Source: Margaritifera margaritifera
Taxonomy: Eukaryota; Mollusca; Bivalvia; Unionida; Margaritiferidae
Direction: 5' to 3'
Length of the DNA stretch: 64,000 nucleotides
NCBI GenBank assembly: GCA_029931535.1
Contig: JAQPZY010001419.1
Span: 2,645,001-2,709,000 of the forward strand
This document shows positions 25,571-35,062 of the stretch, in pieces. The position numbers and the translations under genes were made by a program. Positions within the stretch are counted from its first letter, which is position 1. Every line of letters starts with the position of its first letter. Below the pieces are notes generated by a model, which searched no databases, was not told the origin of the DNA, and worked only from the letters and a program-made list of their open reading frames with translations.

Positions 25571-25996
25571 TTATTCCTTTCCTTCGCTGATCAAAATTCC
25601 TTGAATTTGGCTCAATGAAGTTACTACGCGTTGTAGCAAAGGCACATCTGCGATCTGTTCATCCACGTATTGTTTCATCCCATCATTAGCAGAATCAACA
25701 TAGTCTTTGATAAACGCAATCGACACGCTAGAGTCTCTGATTCCCCCATTTTCAGTGATTTCAGCCAGGTTTTTCGCGACACCGCCTCGCAGCCCCAAAA
25801 CAACATCGTTGATGTCCACGTTAGACGTTTTAAGTTTTCCAGTTGGATCTTGGAAAATCACAAGCTCGCCTGGGTCAATGTCAGCAACAACCCGGCTAGT
25901 AAACTCAGTCAAATCCGCTTTGGAGGCAAACCTGCTCGGATCTGCATCGGCGCTGCGTCGTTGGGAGCTTGAACGTCTGTAAAGGTTAATAGGCAT
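25571..25996 (-). CDS. Intact 141-codon ORF, fibre/attachment-like protein of the virus-like element
   Basis: ATG at 25996 to TAA at 25571, uninterrupted, unlike most of its neighbours. The N-terminus is basic ('YRRSSSQRRSADADPSRF'), then 'DLTEFTSRVV', a Gly/Asp-rich middle ('DPGELVIFQDPTGKL'), and a C-terminal segment with 'AFIKDYVDSANDGMKQYVDEQI' (split here as 'AFIKDYVDS' and 'MKQYVDEQI'). Repeated 'K-x-Y-V-D' motifs are typical of trimeric fibre stalks in phages and Polinton-like elements. A leucine-rich heptad-like end suggests a coiled coil. Function is inferred from these motifs and from position at the end of the capsid gene block. Confidence 0.6.
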   Translation of the reverse strand: MPINLYRRSSSQRRSADADPSRFASKADLTEFTSRVVADIDPGELVIFQDPTGKLKTSNVDINDVVLGLRGGVAKNLAEITENGGIRDSSVSIAFIKDYVDSANDGMKQYVDEQIADVPLLQRVVTSLSQIQGILISEGKE

Positions 25997-26006
25997 TTGT
26001 ATACTA

Positions 26007-26420
26007 TCAAGTGTACTTTAATGTAAAATCAACAAGCGTTTGCAGGGAAGGACTTGAGGAAGCTTTGCTTCCCGCGAGTACATGCAACGCTTCAACAACA
26101 AGATGACCGCATATTAGCCCGTCCAGCCGAGTTTGCAATGGCAGCGTTGAATAAAACAGTGGTAGACGACTTATAAAACAGTAGTAGACGACATTGTCGT
26201 CCAGGTCCACCATCTCAGGTTAAATAATCAACAACTTCAGGTGGTGGCGCAAGCCCGTACGAGTCAAAATACAAAAGAGGTCAAGGTGTTATCGTATATG
26301 CAACACAATGAGTGCCAGGTCATGTTGTCAAATCCAGGTTGACAATGCCTTTCTCTTGTGCGGGGAATCATCGATGCAAGTTCATCCCGCATAAGGACTC
26401 TCGGAAATACTTGACTGATT
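26007..26420 (-). pseudogene. Adenain-like capsid-maturation cysteine protease, broken
   Basis: One frame read from about 26418 gives 'VKYFRES', 'EKGIVNLDL', 'PGTHCVAYT' and 'LLYFDSYGLAPPPEVVDYL'. This is the layout of adenovirus-type proteases (C5 family/Ulp1 fold), with a catalytic His after 'GT' and an Asp in 'YFDSYG'. Three TGA codons interrupt it (before 'FPAQ', before 'PGTH', before 'PLLYFD'). After a further TGA the frame shifts to 'DLDDNVVYYCFISRL', where the expected catalytic Cys region lies; the Cys is present but its usual Cys-Gly neighbour is not. In active relatives this enzyme cleaves capsid precursors inside the virion. Confidence 0.7.
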
Positions 26421-26741
26421 TTACCATTGTGAGCAAATCAAGATTGGACAACGTCGGGGCCTTCTGCGAGTTGTACCAAGTAGTTGAAGACCTCTGCCTG
26501 AGGGTATTCTGCGACTCGTTCCAGCTAATCGAAGACCTTTTCCTTTCTTTATTCGTTTACCGGACACGATGCGGCCTCGAGCAAAATCGTAGATTTTCCC
26601 ACCAACCGCCTTTTTCAGCGTCATCTCGGATGCATTTCCGACAGCCCTGAACGGAGCTGATTTTGCAACCGCTGAAGCCGCAACCGCTAACAATGCTGGA
26701 ATCGCAGCAAAAAACGGAAGCATTCCACCGGTCTTTTGCAT
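26421..26741 (-). CDS. Small hydrophobic-then-basic minor capsid protein (pX/mu-like)
   Basis: About 107 codons from ATG 26741. A hydrophobic N-terminal segment 'GGMLPFFAAIPALLAVAASA' is followed by a strongly basic tail with repeated 'KGKGLRL' and 'SGRGLQL' and an Arg-rich end. Polinton and adintovirus gene sets usually carry such a membrane-active, basic, glycine-rich protein beside the capsid genes. It may be the second half of one protein with the 26745-26968 frame, with which it nearly overlaps. The open frame is intact but its last residues differ in style, so a frameshift near the end is possible. Confidence 0.55.
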   Translation of the reverse strand: MQKTGGMLPFFAAIPALLAVAASAVAKSAPFRAVGNASEMTLKKAVGGKIYDFARGRIVSGKRIKKGKGLRLAGTSRRIPSGRGLQLLGTTRRRPRRCPILICSQW

Positions 26742-26744
26742 CTG

Positions 26745-26968
26745 CGTCACCTCTGACTTTCTTTGATAACGCTAATGTCAGCGAGGTGTTCTTTCGTTTG
26801 GCAGAATAAAGCTAATCGAGTTGCGTTTGGGTCAACCACACAGGAACAATTCCAGTTAACTTTGCAGGCGAAAGTTTCAATGTGACCCCACAATCGTTTC
26901 GTATGGCGCTGTTGATTTTCACAAACTGGTTTTCGCTAAGGCCAACCTTAACTTCGCGGTAGGACATT
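26745..26968 (-). pseudogene. Short conserved Polinton-type protein upstream of the pX-like ORF, one in-frame stop
   Basis: ATG at 26968 begins 'MSYREVKVGLSENQ', then 'NDCGVTLKLSPAKLTGI', 'PVWLTQTQLD', an in-frame TAG, then 'KRKNTSLTLALSKKVRGD'. This 'x-VGLS-x-NQ ... LxLS' pattern is typical of a small protein that lies before the pX-like gene in Polinton/adintovirus elements. Its biochemical role is not known to me. Apart from the single TAG the frame is open. Confidence 0.6.
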
Positions 26969-27003
26969 ATTATTTACAAATGTAACAGGTTCAGTTGCAA
27001 CCG

Positions 27004-28245
27004 CTATGAGTCAATAACCCTCATTCGACCAATTGCGCCCTCCAACAACAGAGTCTTGTCAGAGAGGATCAAAGCAAAGCATTTGTAACCACCATGGGCG
27101 GCGGGAACGAGCCCACCCAACACGTGCATGAAAATACATGTCAACCACGGACTGCCTAAATAACTCCAGGTGTTCCAATTAAAAGTAATAAATCGGGTAG
27201 AACTCACGAAAGTCATGCTGAGAAATCTGTAGACCCGTGTTAATGTCTTGATGCCGGTACAGGTACGACCAAAGATTGTGATATGCACGCGTGACTTGAT
27301 TGTCTGTGAAGTTAAGTCGAATTTCTTCTTAGGGTTCCTGATGACCGTTTATCCGCAGAGAAACTTCAAACACTCCTAGTTTGTCAAATATCATTTTATG
27401 TTTCTTTTGGTCATTGTCTCGATTTGCATTTTGAAACGCCACGAATACGTGTTTTGGTGCGGTAGGACTATGTTGGGTACTTATTTGCCATGTAAACTGT
27501 CCCTGAATATTGGTTAACCGGTGAGAGTTTGTGGTGTGCGCGAGAAACGACAGTGTTGACACAGTTCAGACTGCATAAACGACAACAAACGATCTTCTGT
27601 GACCAGCGAAGGGGTTGGCACGGGTATCCACAATGTTAATGTCGACAATTCAACTTTGCCGGCATTACCTCCGGTACGCCTAATTGCATCGCTGGCGTTG
27701 TTATTAAGGTCTAACGTGACTGTGTGTTTAGCTCCAAAAATAACCTTGCGGACATCTCTACAAAACTCAAATATGTGACTGAAAGGAATCGCACAAGAAA
27801 ACTTCAATGAGGTTCCCTCAAGTTGTGGTCGACGCTGTGCAAATCCAAGGTCGTAATTTGAGTTGACGCCAAGGAGTACGGCTGTGTGAGCAGCTAGGTT
27901 CGGCTTAGAAGCAGTGCGATTAGCAGGAGCTGTTGTGTACGGTCTATGATCTACACTATCAGATGAGTCCTTATAAAACATCATAGACGGGCAAGGCGAC
28001 CTCGCATACTCTCTGTATCGGGCGAGTCGCAATATCGTCGTGCCAACATCAACGTTGTCGAGAATTGTTTCGATTTCCTTCTCATCGATGGAATATTTTG
28101 CGTTGTTGAACAACGCCATGATACCATTGTTGACAAATCCAACTTGGGTATTGCCAGGATAATCAGCATTGGCGGTCTGTATCGGTTTTCCCTCGATTTC
28201 AAAGAAAGCCTCACACAGAAGAAAAAACCTAAACGTACCCTGCAC
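27004..28245 (-). pseudogene. Major capsid protein (double-jelly-roll type, Polinton/adintovirus-like), frameshifted
   Basis: The largest ORF of the block (27514-28245, 243 codons) shows 'VGFVNNGIMALFNNAKYSID', then 'LKFSCAIPFSHIFEF' and 'GKVELSTLTLWIP', the order seen in capsid proteins of this element class. After a frameshift near 27530-27560 it continues as 'FTWQISTQ...PKHVFVAFQNANRD' (27329-27562), and after another break as 'GGYKCFALILSDKTLLLEGA' up to the stop at 27004. An N-terminal start may lie at 28348 ('MDAPVLVDQSKKDFQYYS') with a further break. The family forms the icosahedral shell. Assignment rests on motif order and gene context; a fold search would settle it. Confidence 0.72.
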
Positions 28246-28261
28246 CCCTGCACTTGCAATT

Positions 28262-28610
28262 CTAGCTTTTGTTTATTAGGGACCTAGCCGGGTACGAATA
28301 ATATTGAAAATCTTTTTTGCTCTGATCTACCAACACAGGTGCGTCCATATCAAACGGGGGATCAGATGTATCTTTGAATCGGGCGATTGTTTACACTTAT
28401 ACATTAATTGGTTCGTCTGATACCTTTTTGGGCGACAGCTTTGCCGTCCAGTCCACAACTGGAATCTGCATCCCATTGCCAGATTTGCATCTGCTGATTC
28501 GGCGATACGTTGTTGAGCAGCTTCATTGATGATTTTACTGACTGATGCGGGCATTGTTTCTGTCGATGGAAGTGTAATTGGTTTTGGTTCTACCCGCGGT
28601 GCTCGAGTCA
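28262..28610 (-). other. Small broken ORFs between capsid genes
   Basis: Contains the possible capsid N-terminus (ATG 28348, stop at 28262). Before it lies a frame with 'MPASVSKIINEAAQQRIAES' followed, after a frameshift, by 'MQIPVVDWTAKLSPKKVSDE' and a stop. The latter may be a separate small virion protein. I do not recognise it. No intact ORF longer than 60 codons with an ATG is present. Confidence 0.4.
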
Positions 28611-28862
28611 CTAATCATCGTAGTCGATCTGGAAGCGATTCACCCAATCCGCAGCAACTTTTTTGGTGCTATCAACGACTCTCATTGCAACGTGCTTAGC
28701 AATTGGTGCAGCGCGCTAGGTCAGGGCCGCAAGTACCTTTGGTGCTCCTGTGAACAATCCCCAGAAAACATCACCAAGACCAGTTCCGTAATATGTCGCG
28801 TAAACGGGTTTTCTTGCGTTTACAACACGTACTGGTATTACACGCCCACGTACGACTGTCAT
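28611..28862 (-). pseudogene. pVI/pX-like minor virion protein, one in-frame stop
   Basis: ATG 28862 to TAG 28611, 84 codons with one in-frame TAG after about 48 codons. A basic N-terminus ('VVRGRVIPVRVVNARKP') is followed by 'YYGTGLGDVFWGLF', an amphipathic Gly/aromatic patch, then 'APIAKHVAMRVVDSTKKVAADWV'. This matches the style of adenovirus pVI/pX-like virion proteins in Polintons. An AT-rich 'atttaaatata' directly precedes the ATG. Confidence 0.55.
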
Positions 28863-28884
28863 TATATTTAAATGTCAGGTCGAT

Positions 28885-29584
28885 CTCTAATGTACAGTTG
28901 TGTCGTCAAGTTGTCCCCCGCGCAGGTCCAACACGTGCCCGTCTTGGTCCACATGGGTAAAACGGATATGTGTCAACCGAGGATCGAAGATATACCGATG
29001 AGGCGGGATAATTGATATCAAATCACCAGGTTCAACAGTCGGGAAAAAAAACAAACAATATATAACCATGAGCAGCTATGCTTGAGCGTAAAAATCTTTT
29101 GTCGCCAGGAATTTTTTAAGGCCAACCTAAAATTGTTTTTGTTGACAACCGTGCGATCTCGATCTCGATGACAGAGCCGAGTGTTGGCTCCTGTTTAGCG
29201 TCTTTGCCGGTCACTAGTGTGAATCTCCACATTGATTGATTCCATGTCGAACGCGCCCAGGGATAGTTCAATATTATTCCAGTTGGCGCTACTGTCGGCG
29301 AACAACACAAAAGAGTTATTCACGGAAAGACCCCAAATTAGTTGTGATCGGATATTAGGCCAACTGTAATAAACAAGGACGCCAATCTCGAGTGTGCGAG
29401 ATTCCCTTACAGCAATTAGTGTAGAAAAAGTCACATTGAATTCTGGTTCCTTTGACGAGATCGTGATCATCGATGTAACGTTCGGTGTTGTATCTGCAAC
29501 GACTCGCTGCAACGCAGCATTGATTTCACGTAAGACGCTAAGCGTCTCGACACGAAGTGTTTCAATCGCCTCAGAACTCATCAT
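28885..29584 (-). pseudogene. Minor capsid (penton-like) protein, frameshifted
   Basis: ATG ATG at 29584/29581. After a helical start ('LSVLREINAALQRVVAD'), 'EPEFNVTFSTLIAV', 'YYSWPNIRSQ' and 'NNSFVLFADSSANWNNIEL' follow. A frameshift after 'MESINVEIH' puts the next part in the frame of 29116-29310 ('GSVIEIEIARLS'). A further break leads to 28887-29069 with 'FFPTVEPGDLISIIPP', 'ITHIR'-like sequence and 'DQDGHVLDLRGGQLDD'. The last motif is the usual C-terminal signature of the penton-like single-jelly-roll protein in these elements. The start overlaps the end of the upstream ORF by 14 bases, a compact viral-style arrangement. Confidence 0.7.
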
Positions 29585-30224
29585 TGGTGTTGTATAAATC
29601 ATCGATGTCTTCAATAAATTCATGCGTTAACCCGCGAAACGTACCCGGGTCCATTATATCATCGGTGAGCAACCACGGACAAATCGATGAGGCCTCATTA
29701 ACGACTTCGGGTGCGTTGTTGCCTGCGCGAACCGATCCCACGAGTGTTTCCAGCCGATCCGCAAGGTCGTGAGGGTCACACGGCCCACCAAGGCCTTCTC
29801 CTTACTTTGTTTGTTGCTCTTTTCCTTAAGCTTTGAATTTAGCAATATGTGCCATCGCGGATGCAGCTTCGCTTGGGGGTGGAGGCGCTTGCGGTTCGTA
29901 TAATGGTTCATGTTTTGGCGGTTCATCCTCCGATTGGGAGAGAAATTCTTCTTCTTCCTCGGTAGGCACATCCGCTTCTTCCGGCTCCGTCTTATATATT
30001 TGGTTTATAGCGGTTTTGAAATTCTTTTCAAAAACAGCTACAAATGGTGCAGATTTTTCTTCACCTACATTTCGATAGACGTTAACAAGCTTTTCAAACT
30101 CAGGCCACATAGGATCTCTACTGCACAATCTGCTTTGTCCAGTCCACTCTTTGTAGACCCATGTGGGACAGTTTTCTTTGATGTAAGTGGGGTTCCTATT
30201 CGCTGGTAGTTTATGCTCCAACAT
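29571..30224 (-). pseudogene. Acidic ORF of the virus-like element, about 217 codons with two in-frame TAA
   Basis: ATG 30224. The frame runs through 'CPTWVYKEWTGQSRLCSRDP' and 'NFKTAINQIYKTEPEEADVP', an acidic 'TEEEEEFLSQSEDEP', and a Pro-rich 'EPQAPPPPSEA'. TAA at 29826 and a second TAA 24 bases on interrupt it. It then stays open in the same frame through 'DPHDLADRLETLVGSVRAG', 'LLTDDIMDPGTFRGLTHEF' and 'IEDIDDLYNTNDEF' to TGA 29571. Because the same frame continues past both stops I read it as one gene with two nonsense changes. I do not recognise a family with certainty. The acid/Pro-rich middle suggests a scaffolding or DNA-packaging partner, which is only a guess. Confidence 0.55.
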
Positions 30225-30329
30225 AAACTCATTTAGTTGCTTTCATTAGGTAGTAAATGGGCAAACCGAAAAGGATTGTTAAAGATTAACTGCCGTGCTG
30301 ATTCTTTAAATCTTTATCTTTTGGTGATT

Positions 30330-30799
30330 TTAACTTTGATTGTTATTCGGTGGTTCTTGTTGTGGAAGATGCATAAATGTCTCTCCAACATCCGTTTGCA
30401 GTTCCTCAAACTGTTTTTGTATTTGCAATAATTGTGCTGGCGCACGCCTGATCGGGCCAGGTCGTTGTTGTGTTCCCATCATCACGGCAGTGGTTTCCGC
30501 GACTTTCTTTGCTTCTTCCACAGTTTTCGCAGCCTTGGTCACAATTGATTTTGTTGGCTTAATCGACGGTGCAAATGTTTTTTTCGAAGCCCTCTGTGAT
30601 ATCCTCTCATGCAGTTTGCCGCGACTTTAACATATCTTTGACACATTTGCGGCCAGCTAAAACATTTCGAATCAGTTCCTGCTATTCGTGACCAGCTTGT
30701 CTGCCACCCTTCCCATACTCTGTTATGGTACCACTGGCGGAAAGCGGAGCTTTCTTCGGCAGATCTTTCTTTGGCGGAACTTTCTCGGTTTTCGACATT
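30330..30799 (-). pseudogene. Lys/Ala-rich ORF of the virus-like element, interrupted
   Basis: ATG 30799, preceded by 'atatataacaaaa', begins 'MSKTEKVPPKKDLPKKAPLS', continues to an in-frame TAG after 'GRQAGHE', then 'QELIRNVLAGRKCVKDML' to another stop. After a frameshift 'TKAAKTVEEAKKVAETTAVM' and 'PAQLLQIQKQFEELQTDVGE' run to 30330. A basic start with a helical Lys/Ala/Glu-rich second half suggests a virion core or DNA-binding protein. No family recognised. Confidence 0.4.
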
Positions 30800-30902
30800 T
30801 TTGTTATATATTTGGTATGGTTGTTAAATTGCTTTATCCAAACCGACTCGATATTTTCTCCCGGTAGATCTTGAGACTCAAGTCAAATCAATAGTGAGAA
30901 AA

Positions 30903-31083
30903 CTATACAGGTCCTAGGCTTTTCCCTGATCCGGCCGGACCAATGGTTAGCGCACGAACCGAATTTGGAAACACGGAACCATGATTGGACGGTTTCGGTG
31001 CCGCCTCCGAAGAAAAGTCAATCACGGAAAAATCTTTGAAGTTTCTCAAAGCATCTTCGGTGCTTTTCCTTTTTCGTGATGCC
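30903..31083 (-). pseudogene. FtsK/HerA-type genome-packaging ATPase, cut off at Walker A
   Basis: ATG 31083 begins 'MASRKRKSTEDALRNFKDFS', then 'FPNSVRALTIGPAGSGKS', a P-loop in the position and context of Polinton/adenovirus-type packaging ATPases. Two residues later the frame reads 'GPV' and stops at 30903. No Walker B or downstream ATPase sequence follows before the next ORF at 30799. The rest of the gene was therefore deleted, with the breakpoint within a few bases of the Walker A Ser/Thr codon. Confidence 0.65.
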
Positions 31084-31120
31084 ATGTTAAATGTCAACAC
31101 AATTGTTGTATAATACAATC
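31084..31120. promoter_or_regulatory. Divergent 37-bp promoter region between ATPase and PLA2 ORFs
   Basis: Start codons at 31083 (minus) and 31121 (plus) are separated by 37 bp that hold 'attgttgtataatacaatc', which offers TATA-like sequence on both strands. It is the only point where transcription direction changes inside the element. Confidence 0.45.
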
Positions 31121-31650
31121 ATGTCTTCATATTGTGTCCGATGCCGCATGAAAACTCGTACTACAAATCCAACTAGAGTTTAAACACATAATAGTAGAGC
31201 TGCGATCACTGGAACTTGTGTTCGATGTGGAGCAAAGAAGTTCACATTTGTGGGTGGACGGCAAAGCCGTCTCACTTCCATTTCCATTGGCGGACGGAAA
31301 CGCGTCTCACGCATAGGGTCTAAAACAAATTCGGTGGTGATGTCGCTGCCAAACTAGCCGGGACACCATGGAGTAAATAACCTGGTGAAAAGCATATTCC
31401 CGGATACAATTACTGTGGGCCTGGTACACGGCTGGATATACGACTTGATTCTAACAATCGACCAGCGCCCGCGGAACCACCCGTAAACCGCGTCGATGCT
31501 ACATGTTACCGACATGATCTTGCTTGCAAAGCATCAAATGATATCCGTGTGCGTCAACGTGCCGATGTAGATCTCATCCATGATTTTAACGCGCTCAAAA
31601 ATTTGACTTCCGAGAAAGAATCACTAGATAGGTCATCCAAGGGGGTATGA
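31121..31650 (+). pseudogene. Zinc-ribbon plus phospholipase A2 protein of the virus-like element, broken
   Basis: ATG 31121 gives 'SYCVRCRMKT', an in-frame TAA at 31181, then 'TGTCVRCGAKKFTF', a CxxC...CxxC zinc ribbon of the DUF5679 kind. A basic linker stops at a TAG near 31355. In another frame (31396-31650) 'IPGYNYCGPGTRLD' is the calcium-binding loop (YxxxGPG) and 'CYRHDLACK' carries the His-Asp catalytic pair of a parvoviral/Polinton-type secreted PLA2. 'PVNRVD' lies between them. Such domains help virions breach endosomal membranes in parvoviruses. It is the only + strand gene of the element. Confidence 0.72.
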
Positions 31651-31744
31651 AGGCCATGATTGTTTTGGGTGGTGGACAAAGTCCACGCATTGGAGGTAAA
31701 ATATATTGATATGATAAACAAACATGGTTTCTGAGCGGACATTA

Positions 31745-34200
31745 TCGAAAATATACTACAGTCATCGCGGTTATTGGAAGGCTTCGTACGTGAATTACAT
31801 GGTTGGTTTTCCGCTGAAGACTTGGAACAAGTTTAGTTTGGTGCATTCGGTAAACTTGTATCCGGATTCGTCCACGATCGTACACTGATACGGGGACAGC
31901 CATTCACGGGGCACCGAGAACGTTTCCGGTGCCATCGGGTAGTCATTATGAGTGTGGTGAAGCCCATCCGGGTACTCCAAGTCAACTTCAAAGAAGTATC
32001 CGTGGTCGCTGTTGCTGTCGTGATCGTGTACATGTGTGTTCACGTCCACATCCGCTGGATATATCCATGAAAACCCACCAACGGCCGTAGCATCGCCCAA
32101 TCGTAAAGATTGTAGGCGTCAAGATACATGATGTAACTGTTTGGGACAGTGGGGTCATATCATGTCCACATCTGAGTTATTCGCGCAAGCGCGACGATGA
32201 CTAACCATTGAATTCCGGCCCCGAAGTCCATGCTCGATAAACAGCTCCTGGTCAATATCGGTGAGCAATTCCAACTCGATCCTGGTTTTCAACAGCAGCG
32301 TATCCCAGGCCATTCCCGGTGACGTAAAATAGTGCGCGGGATCGAGATTGTACACATTCATGGCGGTATCGTGAAACGCTTCAAAGACATCCGCGAGCAG
32401 CAACAGATCGGTGCGCAGATACGAATCAAGATAGTCACCGAGGTGTTTACATTCGAATGCGGACCAAACCGCGTTTGCGTGTGCGTAGTTGTTGGTGGAA
32501 ATAACTTCGCAAGACAACGACTGATGTTATTCCTCGATCGGTGGCAACGCGTTATCAACTTATATTTGTCAGCAGTGGCACCATATCGACTGGTGATTTT
32601 GAAGTTTTCCACCGCAAGGTTGCTACCTAACTTGTCCAAGCTGGAATTCAAAAACTGCAGCGAATCAATGAAATGCAACTGACCCAGACAAAACGTCATG
32701 TATTTGTCCATGTTGTTGATGATAACACACATTGGCGCACTTGGTGCCGTGCCTACTGCCTGCATTATTAAATGCCCATCATACCCACGCAGGTCATGAA
32801 GCACTACGGGAATTCTTGTTTTATTTGGGTAAATTCGCAGCTGTAAATTGCATGCGCTGTGTGCGGCTCCTCGGTACGCACCAGCTATATAACAGTGATC
32901 GCGAACTCGAGAAGCTTCGCCGACGGTGCCATCAGTCTCAATGGGACCATCACAAATCCAGCCATTGTCTGGTCCATTTCGCGGTCTCCTCAAGTGATTT
33001 AATAACATCTCAACCGAATCATTACTACGATACTGTATTGGTCGCTCAGTTTGTCCATCGCATTTGACGACAATGAAACAAAAACCGCATGGAATTTGTT
33101 CAGCAACTTGGAGTGTGTTTGATTGGACTGTGGGGTATTATTCGGTTCTCACGGGAACATTCAAGCACTCAAAATCAGCATAAATGATATATGGTACTTT
33201 CATCTTTCGCTGCACCGCAATAAATTGCAAAATGTTTTTGCCATGTTCTGGCATCATTGTACGTTGACGTTTTTTACTGATTCCATCACAATAAAAGTCA
33301 TGCTCGTCAAGCCCCCGTTGGGAGCTAAATAAATGCAGGCAACGTCTGAATGGAAACTTTTTACCGTGGTACTTGCTGTGTCGGTTAAGAAATCGGGAAA
33401 TATTCTTTATCCATACGTAATGAGATAACGACTCTGAACCTCTTATGCCGCTTATCAATAGCAGATTAATCTCGGTCCGTCCATGCAAATCTTTGTTTTG
33501 TATATGTGGGGATAGTGCAGGCGAAAAAAAGCCTTTGTTCCAAGCGAACACGTTAACGGCGATACCGTGGTTAAGTTCTTCAAACTTTTGTCAGTATAGC
33601 CTCGGTAACCTGCACCGGGAATTCAATGTCAACAAAATCAAGTTCACCCAAGTATGGGTATTGCTGGTATTGTCGCTGCTGATCTGTGTGATCGCTCGCG
33701 GGATGTAACGCGGACACGATCGACCATTCAAAAACATCTATTGTCATAGTTTTTTTACATTTATAACTGACCGCGGCGGAACATATTTTGGCATTGGTAT
33801 ATAATGTGATCCGCGAAATGGCATGTTTGGGGACATATGCAGTCAAGAGTCCATCCCGAACAGGTGGTGGTGGATTTTTCCAACGTGTGGAGAATCTTTA
33901 CAGTACCTTTATCGATTGCTTCATTGATTAGCTTGGCGTTTTTGCAGTTCGTGACTATAAGTGGACCACCACGAAGCCACTGGGTTTGGGTTTTAATTCC
34001 GTCCTTGTTTGATGACTGGCGATTAAGCGGCATAGTCGAATGCACATGGACAAGAAAATCCGCTTTACTACTTGGAGAGGGGGGCATAGCGTTGTCACGT
34101 CGATACGATTTCCGGGCGCATATTCTATAAAAGTTGTATAATGTCTTTGCTTGGCGCGTACATGTTTGGAGTAATCGCACTGTAATCACCATAATCACCC
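31745..34200 (-). pseudogene. Protein-primed family B DNA polymerase (pPolB), fragmented and 3'-truncated
   Basis: Pieces in order on the minus strand: 'FEWSIVSALHPASDHTDQ' (33580-33846), 'HYVWIKNISRFL' with a Cys/His zinc-finger-like block and 'VPYIIYADFECL' (33138-33551, exonuclease motif I), 'VRDHCYIAGAYRGAAH' and 'PVVLHDLRGYDGHLI' (32358-33008), 'RTDLLLLADVFEAF' and 'LDPAHYFTSPGMAWD' (32155-32517). In another frame the polymerase motif A region follows ('YLDAYNLYDWAM'), then 'FEVDLEYPDGLH' and 'EWLSPYQ' (31795-32100), and finally 'KLVPSLQRKTNHVIH' after one more frameshift. Motifs B and C (the DTD catalytic region) are absent: similarity stops about 100 bp before the convergent PLA2 stop codon. 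At least five frame changes are visible. Upstream frame 33761-34198 is probably its N-terminus. Confidence 0.9.
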
Positions 34201-34301
34201 TTACGCTTGTATAACTTAAACTCAGGGGCTTCTTGGAACATCAGCCGCAGCCTCAGCGTCGATAACAGCCGCGGTACGACGGCGGTCTTCTTTGTGAACA
34301 T
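34125..34301 (-). CDS. 59-codon ORF before the polymerase, unknown
   Basis: ATG 34301 to TAG 34125, starting 'MFTKKTAVVPRLLSTLRLRL' and ending 'ITPNMYAPSKDIIQLL'. It may be a small separate protein or a part of the polymerase N-terminus in another frame. No family recognised. Confidence 0.3.
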   Translation of the reverse strand: MFTKKTAVVPRLLSTLRLRLMFQEAPEFKLYKRKGDYGDYSAITPNMYAPSKDIIQLL

Positions 34302-34439
34302 GCTCGATTTCCTTGGTATTCGTATTGTTTCAGTTGAATCAATGTCGGCATACTATTATATAAGGGAAAATCTTTGTCTATTTGTGAATTCCGTCAATAA
34401 GTTTTTTTAAGAATTTTTACTTTGCCGGGTTTGGAAACG

Positions 34440-35062
34440 GCAATTGTCTCAATCCTGGCTATTATTTTCATTTACTTCTGTATTGTTTTCAATAACGTCG
34501 TCGGGGATGTTAACGTTGGGTATTTCCGCAATAGATTGCGCAGAAGTTGCGCATGCGGATCTTTGACGGCGTATGCGATAATACTCGCGAACAGATCAGC
34601 ATGGTCGGCAAAGCTGATTACGAACCTTTACTTTGATACCACATTTGATACATGGTCGAGCACCCGGACCAACACGTAACGCGAGCAAATGTGATTTATA
34701 GTATTTGTAATGACATGATCTAACGCAGAATTAATATTTTCCAAGGGAAACACATTATTTCCTAATGCCATTGAACTTCTTATATATTTACAAATTTTAT
34801 TCTCTAATAGAGAAACACATAAGTGTCTGCAACTTCGTAAACATAATCCTCCATGCTTTTGATTAATGGTGCACGTAACAGCAGGTGTCATCCTCATCAT
34901 CATCGATAAGTAGTTGCAAAGATGCTCGCAATGAATAGTATTTGATTGTACGGCCATTTGATGTAACAGATTTTTCACCGGTGATAGTAATTTCCAAATT
35001 CTCAGCATCGGTTTTGAAACAAAATAAGTCACCAGGCCGCATCGACTGAAGATCACGGGCAA
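34440..35062 (-). pseudogene. Zinc-ribbon-like hypothetical ORF of the virus-like element, frameshifted
   Basis: Minus-strand sequence with 'HGGLCLRSCRHLCVSLLENK' and 'NSALDHVITNTINHICS' in one frame (34628-35062). A frame change is followed by 'ARPCIKCGIKVKVRNQLCRPC', two CxxC pairs, and a helical Leu-rich end to about 34450. The N-terminal half overlaps the end of the upstream ORF (34863-35378), so the true start may be near 34870. Unknown function; the Cys pairs suggest zinc binding. Confidence 0.4.

Noticed and set aside
25670..25982. + strand ORFs of 91-100 codons
   Set aside because: Shadows of the intact minus-strand ORF 25571-25996.
26312..26650. 112-codon + strand ORF
   Set aside because: Antisense of the pX-like and protease genes; no domain of its own.
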